From positions 1-64,000 of the forward strand of contig JALRKV010000083.1 of the NCBI GenBank assembly GCA_023254735.1: a DNA stretch of 64,000 bases, in the 5' to 3' direction. Below are positions 1 through 9,900 of the stretch, piece by piece; the first letter of the stretch is position 1; every line of letters begins with the position of its first letter. The notes beneath the pieces are model-generated. The model saw nothing but the letters and a program-made list of their open reading frames with translations. It was not told the DNA's origin and made no database searches. The stretch comes from Pseudomonadales bacterium. GTDB lineage: Bacteria > Pseudomonadota > Gammaproteobacteria > Pseudomonadales > Pseudohongiellaceae. The position numbers were made by a program, and so were the translations under genes.

Positions 1-255
1 CGTCGCCTGCGAGGAAAAAAGCAGAAGCCCTGAAATAAAATTTAATACAAGACCGACTAGAGCTAAACGGTGATACCGCGAGAAAAGAGAGAGCGGCGGG
101 TCGCGAACAATTTCGAGCACGCGCAGGTCACGCATCGAAAAGAGTCCCACCACCACACTGAGGCCTATAATATGGACACTTAGAAGAAGGGGGTAAGCCC
201 AATAGGAAAGGCTAACCCAAAGCGCTATGGGCGTGTTCTCTAACCAAAGAAACAT
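1..255 (-). CDS. Partial membrane protein, DUF6644-like, cut by the window edge
   Basis: A minus-strand reading frame opens at an ATG ending at 255 and stays open for 85 codons to the left edge, so only the N-terminus is present. The protein starts MFLWLENTPIALWVSLSYW and then has a hydrophobic stretch around residues 20-38. A short basic/acidic loop with an MRDLRVLE motif follows, and a second hydrophobic stretch begins near residue 64. This pattern resembles the small multi-pass inner-membrane proteins grouped as DUF6644, which have no known function. The family call rests on remembered sequence style. It is divergent from ilvA, with 195 bp between the two starts. Confidence 0.6.
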   Translation of the reverse strand, partial: MFLWLENTPIALWVSLSYWAYPLLLSVHIIGLSVVVGLFSMRDLRVLEIVRDPPLSLFSRYHRLALVGLVLNFISGLLLFSSQAT

Positions 256-450
256 GGAACCTCAGTTGACCCAACTTTAGAAAAACTGCCGTAACCATAT
301 CATCCGAGGGGATTCGACCAAACTCATTTTTTACTGCGTCGCAGCTTAGTCATCGCAACGCCTGTAAAATCACTATATGTTCGGCAAGACATACCTCAAG
401 CTGCCGACACAGAGTTGAGACGCCCAACCTGAATAGAATTTGGAGCACCG

Positions 451-1962
451 ATGCTAGAAAAAACGGTTAAACGCATACTCAACGCCGACGTCTACGAGGC
501 TGCGGTCGAGACGCCATTGGACATTGCGGCGCTTCTGAGTGCGCGCCTTGGTAATAAGGTATGGATCAAGCGCGAAGACCTGCAGGAGGTGTTTTCATTC
601 AAGATTCGTGGCGCCTACAACAAGATGAGTAGCCTGAGCGAGGCTCAGCGCAGCGAAGGCGTGATTTGCGCCTCGGCGGGCAATCATGCGCAGGGGCTAG
701 CGCAGGCAGCCAAACTCATGGGAGTAAAGGCGACCATCGTCATGCCCGTCACGACACCTGAAATTAAGATCGCGAGCGTTCGGTCACGCGGCGCGAAAGT
801 CGTGCTTTTCGGGGACACCTTCAATCAGGCATTGACTCGCGCACTGGTGCTCGAGAAAGAGCGCGGCCTGCATTTTATTCACCCATTCGACGACCCAGAA
901 ATTATCGCAGGTCAGGGTACCGTCGCGATGGAAATCCTCCATCAGCACAGCGGCACGATCGATGCGATCTTCATTCCGGTCGGTGGCGGCGGACTCATTG
1001 CCGGTGTCGCTGCTTACGTCAAGTATGTCCGTCCAGAGACAAAAATTATCGGCGTTGAATACGAGGAAAGTGCGTGCCTCGCCGCGGCGATGGCAGCAGG
1101 CCGCCGAGTCACACTGAAACAGGTAGGCATTTTCGCTGACGGCATTGCTGTCGCGCAGGTTGGTGAACATACCTGGCCAATCCTAAAAGAGACAGTCGAC
1201 GAGGTTATCACAGTAAGCTCTGATGAAATTTGCGCGGCAGTGAAGGATATATTCGACGACACGCGCGTAATCGCTGAGCCAGCCGGTGCCGTTGGTATTG
1301 CTGGCATGAAAAAATATGTCGAACGAACCGGCTGCCGCAATAAAACACTCGTCACCATTTCGAGCGGGGCGAATTCAAATTTCGACCGTTTGCGCTATGT
1401 TACCGAACGCGCCGAGGTAGGAGAGCAGCGCGAAGCAATTCTGTCGGTCACTATTCCCGAACGCAAAGGCGCATTCAAACGCTTCATTGGCGCGCTCGGA
1501 AAACGCGCGATTACCGAATTTAATTACCGCAGCAGCGACGCCGACGAGGCAAAAATTTTCCTCGGGCTAAAGATTAACGGCGCGCGAGAACGAGTGGCCA
1601 TCATCGAACATTTGGAACAAGCCGGCTATCGCGTGTTGGACCTTACCGACAATGAACTAGCAAAAACTCACGTGCGGCATATGGTCGGCGGCAAGGCGCA
1701 GTCAATCGCGAACGAGCGGCTTACACGATTTGAATTTCCGGAGCGACCCGGTGCGCTCGCCGATTTTCTGACAATGTTAGGCGCACGCTGGAACATCACC
1801 CTTTTCCATTATCGCAACCATGGCGCGGCATACGGGAGAGTGCTTGCGGGGATGCAGGTGCCAAAGAGCGACAGTAAAGAGTTCCAAGACTCGCTCACTC
1901 GGCTCAACTATCGCTATTGGGATGAAACGGACAACCCAGCGTACGGGGTTTTCCTCGGTTAA
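451..1962 (+). CDS. ilvA: Threonine ammonia-lyase, biosynthetic (IlvA)
   Basis: PLP enzyme that deaminates threonine to 2-oxobutanoate, the committing step of isoleucine synthesis in the cytoplasm. The 503-residue length matches the long biosynthetic form (E. coli IlvA is 514 aa). The PLP lysine is K51 in the SFKIRGAYNK motif, SAGNHAQG lies at residues 76-83, and the glycine-rich phosphate loop GGGGLIAG is at about 179-186. The catalytic domain ends near residue 320. Two ACT-like regulatory modules follow (about 325-400 and 420-500), so feedback control by isoleucine and valine is expected. The ATG at 451 is preceded by TTGGAG at 440-445. It is monocistronic here, and the next gene converges on it with 65 bp between the stops. 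Confidence 0.95.
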   Translation: MLEKTVKRILNADVYEAAVETPLDIAALLSARLGNKVWIKREDLQEVFSFKIRGAYNKMSSLSEAQRSEGVICASAGNHAQGLAQAAKLMGVKATIVMPVTTPEIKIASVRSRGAKVVLFGDTFNQALTRALVLEKERGLHFIHPFDDPEIIAGQGTVAMEILHQHSGTIDAIFIPVGGGGLIAGVAAYVKYVRPETKIIGVEYEESACLAAAMAAGRRVTLKQVGIFADGIAVAQVGEHTWPILKETVDEVITVSSDEICAAVKDIFDDTRVIAEPAGAVGIAGMKKYVERTGCRNKTLVTISSGANSNFDRLRYVTERAEVGEQREAILSVTIPERKGAFKRFIGALGKRAITEFNYRSSDADEAKIFLGLKINGARERVAIIEHLEQAGYRVLDLTDNELAKTHVRHMVGGKAQSIANERLTRFEFPERPGALADFLTMLGARWNITLFHYRNHGAAYGRVLAGMQVPKSDSKEFQDSLTRLNYRYWDETDNPAYGVFLG

Positions 1963-2027
1963 AACCCTAAACAATGTGCTGAGCGCTACACTGCAACGCC
2001 AGCTCATTGATCGCTCAACCGCGGGTC

Positions 2028-2816
2028 TCAGTGTGCAAGCGGAAGCAAGTCAATACGGCGAAATTCGATTGGCGCGGTTTCTGCTTGCACAGCGATATGA
2101 CCTGCCGAAAGTTCAATTGGCGCTCCGGCTGCGATAAGTGGTGCAGCCTCGATAGATTCAGGGTCTAGTTGAATCCCTCCGTAGACGAAAACCTCTTGAC
2201 CGTTCAAGAAATGTTTTACGCTCTCGGCGCCTCTCACTTCGATCTCCATTGTCACCCACTGATCGCCATGAAATGTCGCCGAATCAGAATTGGTGCAATG
2301 GCGTTTGATCAGTTCGCCGGCAATTTCAATGTGAGTGCCTGGCGTGCATACATTGCCGTTAGGGCGCGCATCGATGCCATTGCCGCCAAGCATTTGCGCC
2401 TCTATCGAGGCAGGGAAATCTTGGTTCAGCAGCATACTCTCGGCGGATTGACTGTGAAGCATCATGCCATTGTTGCGATACGCCCAGGCGGGACCGTCCG
2501 TTACCTGATCGCCTACGAAGCGATATTCGAGTCGCAGCCTGTAGTGAGAGTAGGAGTCTTTGGTGAATAGATGGCCAAACTCACCTTCGAATGTCGGCCA
2601 TTCGTCGTAGACCACTCGCAGGAGGCCGTCCTCGACTCTGAAGGTATTGCGATAGTTTTCACCCAACTCGAAGCCGGTAAATTTTATCGTCCAGTTAGAC
2701 AGATCCTTGCCATTAAACAACGGAATCCACTCTTGTGCTTCCTGCGCCTGAAGCGCGGCTGCACCGACGCTGAGAACCGATACTGCAAGAAGTGTTTTGA
2801 TCTGCTTTATTGTCAT
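2028..2816 (-). CDS. Secreted DUF1080 (3-keto-disaccharide hydrolase domain) protein, first copy
   Basis: A 262-residue exported protein. The preferred start is the ATG ending at 2816, because MTIKQIKTLLAVSVLSVGAA begins a clean signal peptide ending near ALQA (residue 24). An upstream in-frame start would place 20 charged residues before it. The DUF1080 opening motif IPLFNGKDLSNW is at residues 31-42, and a later stretch NNGMMLHSQ followed by IEAQMLGG is the beta-sandwich core typical of the family. Members include hydrolases of 3-keto-glycosides, and many are uncharacterised. It lies 41 bp downstream of a second DUF1080 gene on the same strand and probably shares its transcript. Substrate unknown. 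Confidence 0.82.
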   Translation of the reverse strand: MTIKQIKTLLAVSVLSVGAAALQAQEAQEWIPLFNGKDLSNWTIKFTGFELGENYRNTFRVEDGLLRVVYDEWPTFEGEFGHLFTKDSYSHYRLRLEYRFVGDQVTDGPAWAYRNNGMMLHSQSAESMLLNQDFPASIEAQMLGGNGIDARPNGNVCTPGTHIEIAGELIKRHCTNSDSATFHGDQWVTMEIEVRGAESVKHFLNGQEVFVYGGIQLDPESIEAAPLIAAGAPIELSAGHIAVQAETAPIEFRRIDLLPLAH

Positions 2817-2857
2817 AATGATGCCCTTGCTGATTCGATTGAGTTCTCGCGATAAAC

Positions 2858-3667
2858 CTAAAGTTCTCTCAGCCAAATATTTCGATAGGAGACGACCTGC
2901 CCATGGTCTTGCAGCAAGAGAGGCATGGCACCGCTGCAGTCAATAGCCTCAGCGTGAGCATAAGGGGTGCAGGTGGCCTCGTAACTCGGCTGCGCCGTAT
3001 ACGTTGCTCCAAAGATCTCACTGCGGTTCTGAACCAACACACCATTATGAAAAACCGTGATAAATGCGGGCCTCTCCAATTCTCCCGCGGCATTGAATCG
3101 AGGAGCCTCGAAGGTAATGTCGTAACTCTGCCACTCGCCCGGTGGTCGAGAAGCATTAACCAGCGGTGGGTATTGCAGATATATCGACCCCGCTTGACCG
3201 TTAACGTAAGTCGGATTCTGCCAGCTGTCTAGCACCTGTAATTCGAATTGGGAATGCAGAAAAATCCCACTGTTGCCCCGCAGCTGTTGCTCGCCGTCTA
3301 TGACAGGATTCGTGCTCCACTCGATGTGTAATTGAATATCACGAAAGGCGCGCTTGGTCGCGATACTGCCAGCGGCACCCAGGGCGCGATTCACTGTCAT
3401 GGAGTCGTTGAACAAAAGCCACGTTGCGGGTTCCTGAGAGCCAACCGTATGCCATTGACTTAGATCATTTTGGCCACCGCCGAACAACACTACCGCGTCA
3501 CTTGGTGCTGGGGTAAGCACAGCCTCCGATTGCACCAACCGAGGGACAGGTTCGACTATCTGTTCGTTGTTCCGAGTCTGTGCCAAGGCTGCAGAGCTTA
3601 GGGTTGCAGCAATGAAAGCGCTGACGGCGAATACTTGTTTAGGGGAGAAACGGGAAGCTCTTTTCAT
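2858..3667 (-). CDS. Secreted DUF1080 (3-keto-disaccharide hydrolase domain) protein, second copy
   Basis: A 269-residue protein with a signal peptide (residues 1-30, cleavage after SSAALA). It begins its domain with VVLFGGGQNDLSQW (about 59-72). The family signature NSGIFLHSQFELQVLD at 132-147, followed by NPTYVNGQAGSIY and the PPLVNASRPPGEWQ segment, is a textbook DUF1080 sequence. It is more canonical than its neighbour at 2028-2816, so the two are diverged subtypes rather than a recent duplication. The expected location is the periplasm or outer surface. The group also contains a lipoprotein (3705-4133) and an SSS symporter (4141-5670), which suggests extracellular glycoside cleavage followed by uptake. 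That pathway is inferred. Confidence 0.87.
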   Translation of the reverse strand: MKRASRFSPKQVFAVSAFIAATLSSAALAQTRNNEQIVEPVPRLVQSEAVLTPAPSDAVVLFGGGQNDLSQWHTVGSQEPATWLLFNDSMTVNRALGAAGSIATKRAFRDIQLHIEWSTNPVIDGEQQLRGNSGIFLHSQFELQVLDSWQNPTYVNGQAGSIYLQYPPLVNASRPPGEWQSYDITFEAPRFNAAGELERPAFITVFHNGVLVQNRSEIFGATYTAQPSYEATCTPYAHAEAIDCSGAMPLLLQDHGQVVSYRNIWLREL

Positions 3668-3704
3668 AGATCGGCTCTCTTCTGCTGTGTTATGACGCTT
3701 GCGC

Positions 3705-4133
3705 TTAGGTACCCGTTTCGGCTGCCGCTTCGCGGCGTAAATTACAGGCGGTGATCTCGGGCAATGCCGCCATGTATCGAAGCATTAACGAGCCTCGGAT
3801 ATCGGTCTTCTCGAGCAATGTCGTCGACTCATCGATATAGAACATGCGTGAGGTGGTGCGCACCATCTCGTCATCCATCTCGGTCGCACAGGGATGCAGT
3901 GTTAGCGTTCTCGGCAGGCGTCGGAGCGCGCCTGGTCGGTACATGAACGCCTGTTGGGAACCTTCGAAATAGACGAATTCGATGACTCCATCGCTATTGA
4001 GGTCTGTTACGCACATCTCATAGATCATAAAACTATCGCAATAAAGGGAGTTAGTCGGCTTTTCCCCATTCGGATAGGATTTACATGAGACCAACACGAG
4101 GCCGAAGGCTAATAATATGACTCTATGCAGCAT
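3705..4133 (-). CDS. Small uncharacterised lipoprotein
   Basis: A 142-residue protein with a short hydrophobic N-terminus and a lipobox LVSC, with Cys17 as the lipidated residue. The mature part has two cysteines near residues 32 and 41 and the segment DLNSDGVIEFVYFEG. That segment resembles the Asp-rich turn of FG-GAP or EF-like repeats and could bind calcium. I do not recognise a named family. It sits between the SSS symporter gene (7 bp away) and the DUF1080 pair (37 bp away), all on the minus strand, so co-expression is likely. The role may be assistance in substrate capture, but this is only a guess from position. Confidence 0.6.
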   Translation of the reverse strand: MLHRVILLAFGLVLVSCKSYPNGEKPTNSLYCDSFMIYEMCVTDLNSDGVIEFVYFEGSQQAFMYRPGALRRLPRTLTLHPCATEMDDEMVRTTSRMFYIDESTTLLEKTDIRGSLMLRYMAALPEITACNLRREAAAETGT

Positions 4134-4140
4134 TATGCTT

Positions 4141-5670
4141 TCACTTTTTCAATTGACTGCTAGCCAGAAGATCACGCTCGAACTGCTTGGCATTTGCGGG
4201 CTCGGGAGAGATTATCGACACCACGTAGCCAACAATCAAGGCTGCGAGGAAGGACGGAGGCATAGTCTCTAAGGCGACAAACACTGGACCAACACCCGGT
4301 AATTCTTGCAAAAGAAACTTGCTAATCATTGTCATTGAGAATCCAGCGGCCATTGAAGCGATTGCGGCCTTCTCTGTAAAGGGAGGCCAGAACAGCGCGA
4401 GAATTACCATTGGGCAAAAGGTTGCGGCGATGCCAGACCAACCAAAGATTGCAAACCAAAAAATCGTCCGCTCCGGAGCAACAAGTGAGACGACAGTCGC
4501 GAGAGCCATAGCGCCCATGGCTATAGCCAATGTGGAATAGCGGCAAAGCTTTGCCGCGAGCGAGTCGCTCATCGAAGGGTTTACGAGTTTTGCATAGAGG
4601 TCATGCGTCACGGCGCCCGCCGCCATAACCAAGAGTGACGACACCGTCGACATGATCGCTGACAGCACTGCGGCAACATAAAGACCTACAATCCACGGCG
4701 GGAAGCTCACATGGACGAGCTCGGACATAACGTTCTGCGCACCATTGCCCAGAACTGTTTCTGGGTCAACGCCCTGCTCTGTAAATAGATAACGACCCAG
4801 CACCCCGATACTGACCGCGGCGGCATCAACGAGAAACGTGAAAAGCAGTGCTACCCATTTGCCCCTGTCAATTTCTGCCTCCGATCGTACCGCGAGCAAG
4901 CGCGCGAATACCTGGGGCGAGCCGACAAACCCTAAGCCGATGAGCATCATGCCGAGCACCACCGAGACGTTGATCAACGTGAACTCACCACCCCACACGC
5001 TGACGAGTGCCGGATCGATAGCAGTAAGCCCCGCAACAATTTCGGCCGAGTTTCCGATAGCGATCCACGCGACAACGGGCAGCACCACGAGGCATCCGAG
5101 CATCACGGCGCCTTGGAACATGTCGGTCCACGCTGCGGCGAGAAAGCCGCCCGCAACGCAATACAGCACGACAATCCCAAAGCCCACGAGCGCACCTTGG
5201 TAATAATTCCAGTCGAGGAAGGCCTCGAAAGCGGAGCCCGTGGCGTCAATCTGCGCCGAAATGTAGATCAGCACAAAGATGATGAGCGAGACCGCAGAGA
5301 GCAGTCGCAGGAGTGTGGTTTTACTTTGGAACCGACTCACTAAAAAATCGGTCATGGTTAAAGAGGAATAGAGATCGGTTAGACGCTTATAGCGTTTTCC
5401 CATAACAAACCACGCGAAGAACACGCCAACCACTTCGCCAACGACAATCCAATACGCGCTGAATCCAAGCATAGCGCCCATGCCGGTGACACCTAGCAGC
5501 AACCACGCCGATTCTCCTGTGGCCTGCGCTGAAAAGGCGGCGACCCAAAAACTGAGGGATTTACCGCCGATGACAAATCCTTTCATGCTGCGCGCACCGC
5601 GCGCGGCGAAGGCGCCCAAAAAGACAAGTGCAGTAAAATAGAGGGCAATTACGGCGTATTTTTCGATCAT
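4141..5670 (-). CDS. Sodium:solute symporter (SSS family)
   Basis: A 509-residue inner-membrane protein with about 13 hydrophobic segments and the SSS fold. The N-terminus reads MIEKYAVIALYFTALVFLGA, followed by a GARSMKGFVIGGKSLSFW loop that is characteristic of SSS proteins (a cytoplasmic loop ending in GG.SL). The SAQATGESAWLLLG segment and the later AAVLSAIMSTVSSLLVMAAGA segment correspond to the sodium-site helices (TM1 and TM8) in PutP and vSGLT. It imports an organic solute with Na+. The sequence resembles PutP, but the substrate is not proven, and the two DUF1080 enzymes downstream would fit a sugar or sugar derivative. It is the first gene of its minus-strand group. Confidence 0.85.
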   Translation of the reverse strand: MIEKYAVIALYFTALVFLGAFAARGARSMKGFVIGGKSLSFWVAAFSAQATGESAWLLLGVTGMGAMLGFSAYWIVVGEVVGVFFAWFVMGKRYKRLTDLYSSLTMTDFLVSRFQSKTTLLRLLSAVSLIIFVLIYISAQIDATGSAFEAFLDWNYYQGALVGFGIVVLYCVAGGFLAAAWTDMFQGAVMLGCLVVLPVVAWIAIGNSAEIVAGLTAIDPALVSVWGGEFTLINVSVVLGMMLIGLGFVGSPQVFARLLAVRSEAEIDRGKWVALLFTFLVDAAAVSIGVLGRYLFTEQGVDPETVLGNGAQNVMSELVHVSFPPWIVGLYVAAVLSAIMSTVSSLLVMAAGAVTHDLYAKLVNPSMSDSLAAKLCRYSTLAIAMGAMALATVVSLVAPERTIFWFAIFGWSGIAATFCPMVILALFWPPFTEKAAIASMAAGFSMTMISKFLLQELPGVGPVFVALETMPPSFLAALIVGYVVSIISPEPANAKQFERDLLASSQLKK

Positions 5671-5928
5671 GACAGGAATTAACCAGATTGCTCGCAGTCC
5701 CTGCCAAATCTAGATGGCAGCGATCGCTGGGATTTTCATTGCGGGCGCGATGTTACCTTCATTAGCGGCAAACTGCACATTCCGCGGTCTCGACTGCGTT
5801 TATTCTAGCGGGCGGCCTCTCCGCGCCTTATACTCGCGTTTTTATTGCCGCGAAGATCGGGCCCATTGTTTCGCAACAGGGTCGCGCGCCGAGCCGCTGC
5901 CAATCTGCAAGACTAGCCTACAGTAACT

Positions 5929-6534
5929 ATGGAATACGCCTCTCTCATTGCCTTCGCGGTTACAAGCTGCATTACCCCCGGCCCTAATAATTCGATGCTG
6001 ATGGCGTCAGGGCTTAACTATGGGACTAGGCGCAGCCTGCCGCATTACTTCGGCATCATTCTTGGCTTCCCCGCAATGATCTTGGCGGTAGGACTCGGCA
6101 TCGCGCAAGTCTTCGATCTCTACCCCTCACTGCATACCGCACTGAAAATCGTTGGTGCCTGTTACCTCACGTATCTCGCCTATCGAATCGCAACCGCCCC
6201 AGTTAGCAGTGATGCGGTGAGCGCGGGCAAGCCATTCACCTTTCTCCAAGCGGCAGCATTCCAGTGGGTGAATCCCAAGGCATGGGTTATGGCGGTTGGC
6301 GCGATCGTGACCTACACCAGTATCGGCAACGATTATCTAAGCGAGGTGATGGCGATTACCTTGCTATTCTTCGTCATTGGGGCACCATGCATCTGGCTCT
6401 GGCTCTGGCTCGGCGCGTCCCTACAACGCATCCTTCGCAGCCCGCGAGCGATTCGCGGCTTCAATTGGAGTATGGCAGCGCTGCTTATCGCCTCTCTTTT
6501 CCCCGTGTTTGCCGAGCTTTTAACTACTCTCTAA
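5929..6534 (+). CDS. LysE/RhtB-family amino-acid exporter
   Basis: A 201-residue inner-membrane protein with about six hydrophobic helices. The N-terminal signature TPGPNNSMLMASGLNYG (residues 17-33) is diagnostic of the LysE/RhtB family, and the mid-protein AFQWVNPKAWVMA motif is also typical. Members export amino acids such as threonine, homoserine, lysine or cysteine. The substrate cannot be read from sequence. The length matches the family (about 200-210 aa). The start ATG has only a weak ribosome site. The gene stands alone on the plus strand. Its stop codon falls inside a pair of near-identical 20-bp repeats described separately. Confidence 0.9.
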   Translation: MEYASLIAFAVTSCITPGPNNSMLMASGLNYGTRRSLPHYFGIILGFPAMILAVGLGIAQVFDLYPSLHTALKIVGACYLTYLAYRIATAPVSSDAVSAGKPFTFLQAAAFQWVNPKAWVMAVGAIVTYTSIGNDYLSEVMAITLLFFVIGAPCIWLWLWLGASLQRILRSPRAIRGFNWSMAALLIASLFPVFAELLTTL

Positions 6535-6588
6535 GTGCTCTCTGAATAACTCTCAGCGCGCTCTAGAAACTCTCTAAGGGCTCTCTAA
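6526..6588. repeat. CTCTCTAA-rich direct repeats across the lysE-type stop codon
   Basis: Two 20-bp copies, 6526-6545 (ACTCTCTAAGTGCTCTCTGA) and 6569-6588 (ACTCTCTAAGGGCTCTCTAA), match at 18 of 20 positions. They are separated by a further degenerate CTCT-rich stretch. The first copy includes the TAA stop of the exporter gene. Each copy is itself two CTCTCT(A/G)A half-units. No inverted symmetry or U-tract is visible, so this is not an ordinary terminator. It may be local slippage duplication. Confidence 0.55.
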
Positions 6589-6952
6589 GCACTATCTGAC
6601 TAATCGCATCTAATCGCGCTCTACTCTGCCGCACTTTGTTAGCCAAAATCACACATAAGTGGTCGAATCCGCTCAAGCGCCAGAATGCCCCTCCTAAAAA
6701 CACAACAAAATTAACTAGATAGATATTGGCATCCTGCTTGCAACCTACAGCTAACGCAGCAGCAATCTCGCGCTCAAAGGGTCTGCACATCCGGGAAGTT
6801 CAGCGTAAGTTAAGCGCAACCGATCAAAAATACATCCCGATGAGTAACTTCTCGACTACGTGTGCGTCAAAACAACGACATCAAAAGGCTCAACCGCACT
6901 AGGCATAGCACCGCTACCATCATCGGCCACAGCACCACCAAGGAAAGGCACA
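6589..6952. other. Intergenic region upstream of the first RND operon
   Basis: This stretch of about 360 bp has no convincing gene. A minus-strand frame of 75 codons (6563-6790) lacks a ribosome site and any recognisable motif and is judged spurious. An AT-richer section near 6700-6720 and 6825-6840 could carry the promoter of the RND operon, but I could not pick a convincing -35/-10 pair. A purine-rich AAGGAAAGG ribosome site at about 6940-6948 precedes the chosen RND start. Confidence 0.4.
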
Positions 6953-9900
6953 ATGCAAAATACTCTTATCGGGCTTTTCGCCAATCACAAGGTCGCCGCG
7001 AATCTGGTCATGATAATGATGATCCTCTCGGGGGTTTGGGCCGCAGATAGGATAAATACGCAGCTCGATCCGGCGATCAAGGTGCCGATCATCAGGGTCG
7101 CCGCGAACTGGGAGGGCGCGTCTGCCGAGGATATCGAGCAGCTCATCATCGCGCCGATCGAGCAGCAGCTCGCCAACATGCCCGATCTGAAAACTCTTGA
7201 GTCCTCGTCTCGTATTGGTGGCGGCTATGTGTGGGCCCACTTTAATTTCGCAGCCGACATCTCCAAAGCGCTCGACGACATCGAGAGCCGCCTCGCTCAG
7301 ATTCGAAATTTCCCTGCCGAAATGGAGCCCCTCACCACGGGTCAGCTCAATGATTGGGAAGAAGTAGCGACCCTCGTCGTAAGCTCAGATGGGGGGCTCG
7401 CGGAGCTCGCGCCACTCGTGAGAAAGATGGAAGAGGAGCTCTATTCTCGAGGCATCTCTTACATCGTCTTCGATGGCATGCCCGAGGAAGAAATCGCCAT
7501 TCAGGTCTCCAGCGCAACACTCATCGCACTCGATACCGATCTCGGCTCGATTGCCGATGAAGTGCGACAGCGAAGTAATAATTCGCCGGCGGGAATGGTC
7601 GGTCGCAACCAAGCGGAGATGCAGCTGCGCAGCCTCGATCAACGTCGCGCTGCCACCGAATTCGATCAACTCGAGGTGGCGCTTCAAGCGGACGCAGGCC
7701 TCTCGCGCCTTGGCGATTTCGCCGAAATCGAAAGACGTCCCAAAGTTGGGCAGCCCAAATTAACTCGCGAAGGAAAAATCGCAATCGAGATGGAACTGCT
7801 TCGCGCAACAGATTCCGACGCGATGACTTCCGCGAAAATTCTCGATGAATGGTTAGCAGATACCCTGCCAAACCTTCCTAGTGGAGTCGAGATCATAAAA
7901 TATCAAGAGGCATGGAACCTCATCAAAGAACAGCTCGATGTCATCGCAAAAAACGGCCTCTCAGGTTTGTTCTTGGTGCTCATTACGCTCTTTCTTTTCC
8001 TCAATGGCCGGGTTGGATGGTGGGTAATGATCGGCATTCCGGTAAGCTTCCTCTTTGCAACTCTCCTCTACTACTCGCTCTTCGATGGCAGCATCAACAT
8101 CCTATCGCTCATCACATTCATCATGGCGCTTGGCATTGTCGTGGACGACGCAATCGTTGTGAGTGAGGATGCGACCACCCTGTTCGAGCAGGGACTTTCG
8201 CCTGAGGATGCCGCAACTCAGGGCGCGAGGCGCATGTTCTTACCCGTGCTCACCTCGTCGCTTACAACGCTCGCCGCATTCGTACCGCTGATACTCGCGG
8301 GGGGCGAGATGGGCGCCGTTATCGTCACTCTCCCGACGGTTCTCCTGTGCGTTATCGTCGCCTCGCTCATCGAATGCTTTCTTGTACTGCCGGGGCATTT
8401 ACGCAGCAGCTTTTCGAAAATAGATCGCAATACAACGAGTGATTTCCGACGCCGTTTCGATCGCGGCTTTGGCAAGCTTCGCGATCAATTTTATAAGCCT
8501 GTGCTTGAGCGCGCGCTGGCCGCACCGGGCACGACCTTGTGCGCGGCACTCGCCTGCGTGATTCTCTCGTTCAGCCTTATCGCCAGCGGACGAGTCGGGC
8601 TTAATATGGTTACCGGCGTTAGCCTCGAGTCGATTACTGCCAATGTGCAGTTTGCTCCGCAGGCCAGTCAGGCGCAGCGTGAAGAATTCATGGCTACGCT
8701 TGAAGAGACTATGAAAACGATCGACACAGAAAGTGGCGGCAGCAACATTAATGGCTATGTCACTAAATTTGCGAGCGCGATGATCGATCAAGAGCGCAAA
8801 ACAGGTAACCAATTCGCCTCAATACGCGCAGAATACGGGTGGGACGATTTTCGTACCATCGCTCCGCAGGCTTTCGTCGACAAGTGGCGAGCAGCTAACC
8901 CCAAACCACCCTTTGTTGAAGAGCTGTTCCTCGAATTGCGCGGCGGTGAGAACAATGGCCTGCCAGATCTGTCACTCGTACTGCGCGGCGAAAACGTCCC
9001 CGAGCTGAAACGCGCCTCCGAGGAGCTGCAGGATGCGCTCCTCGCCTATCCCGGCGTTTCCAATGTTTACGACGATTTACCCTATGGGCGAGATCAAATT
9101 ATCTACAGCCTGACGCCTGCGGGCAAAGCCTTAGGCCTATCGAGCGCGAGCTTGGGACGACAGCTGCGCGCAGCTTACAACGGCGAGCGCGTCCAGATAT
9201 TTAACTTAGATGATTCTGAGCTCGAAGTCGTCGTTACACTCCCGGATTCGGAGCGCGACAACCTCTACTCTCTCAATCGTCTACCCGTGCGCACACCCGC
9301 CGGCGAACTCGTTGCCATGGGTCAGGTGGCCGAGCTGGGCAATCGCAGCGGCATCGATATTATTAATCATACCGACGGTTTTCTTTCGGTGACGGTGAAT
9401 GCGAGTGTGGACTCCGCTCAAAACAACGCCGAGCAAATCATCGATCACGTAACGGCAAACGCGCTTGCTGAGATAAAGCAGCGCTATAACCTGACCTCGG
9501 GACTGGGTGGAATATCGCAGGAGACACAAGAGCTTCTCGACACGATGCGCAACGGCGCGATACTGACTGCGATTTTTATCTATCTAATACTCGCATGGTC
9601 ATTTTCGTCTTACCTCTGGCCGCTCGCCGTAATGAGCGCAATTCCACTCGGGCTTACCGGCGCTATCGTTGGCCACTGGATCATGGATGCCGATATCGGC
9701 GCGATGTCCATGCTCGCATTCTTCTCACTTACCGGCATTGTCGTCAACGACTCTATCATTCTCATTAGCTTTTTCAGGCGCTCGCTCGCCGAGGGAAAGA
9801 GCGTCAGCGAGGCAATCCATGAGGCATCTCTCTCGCGCTTCCGCGCGGTAATTTTGACCTCGCTTACGACAATCGCAGGGCTGGGGCCGTTGATGTTCGA

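Noticed and set aside
5701-5720. CTGCCAAATCTAGATGGCAG imperfect inverted repeat upstream of the LysE-type gene
   Set aside because: The arms are offset and short, so it fits neither an operator family nor a terminator that I can name.
6563-6790. 75-codon minus-strand frame in the LysE-RND gap
   Set aside because: It has no ribosome site or domain-like pattern, and the sequence overlaps CTCTCTAA repeats, so it is judged chance.
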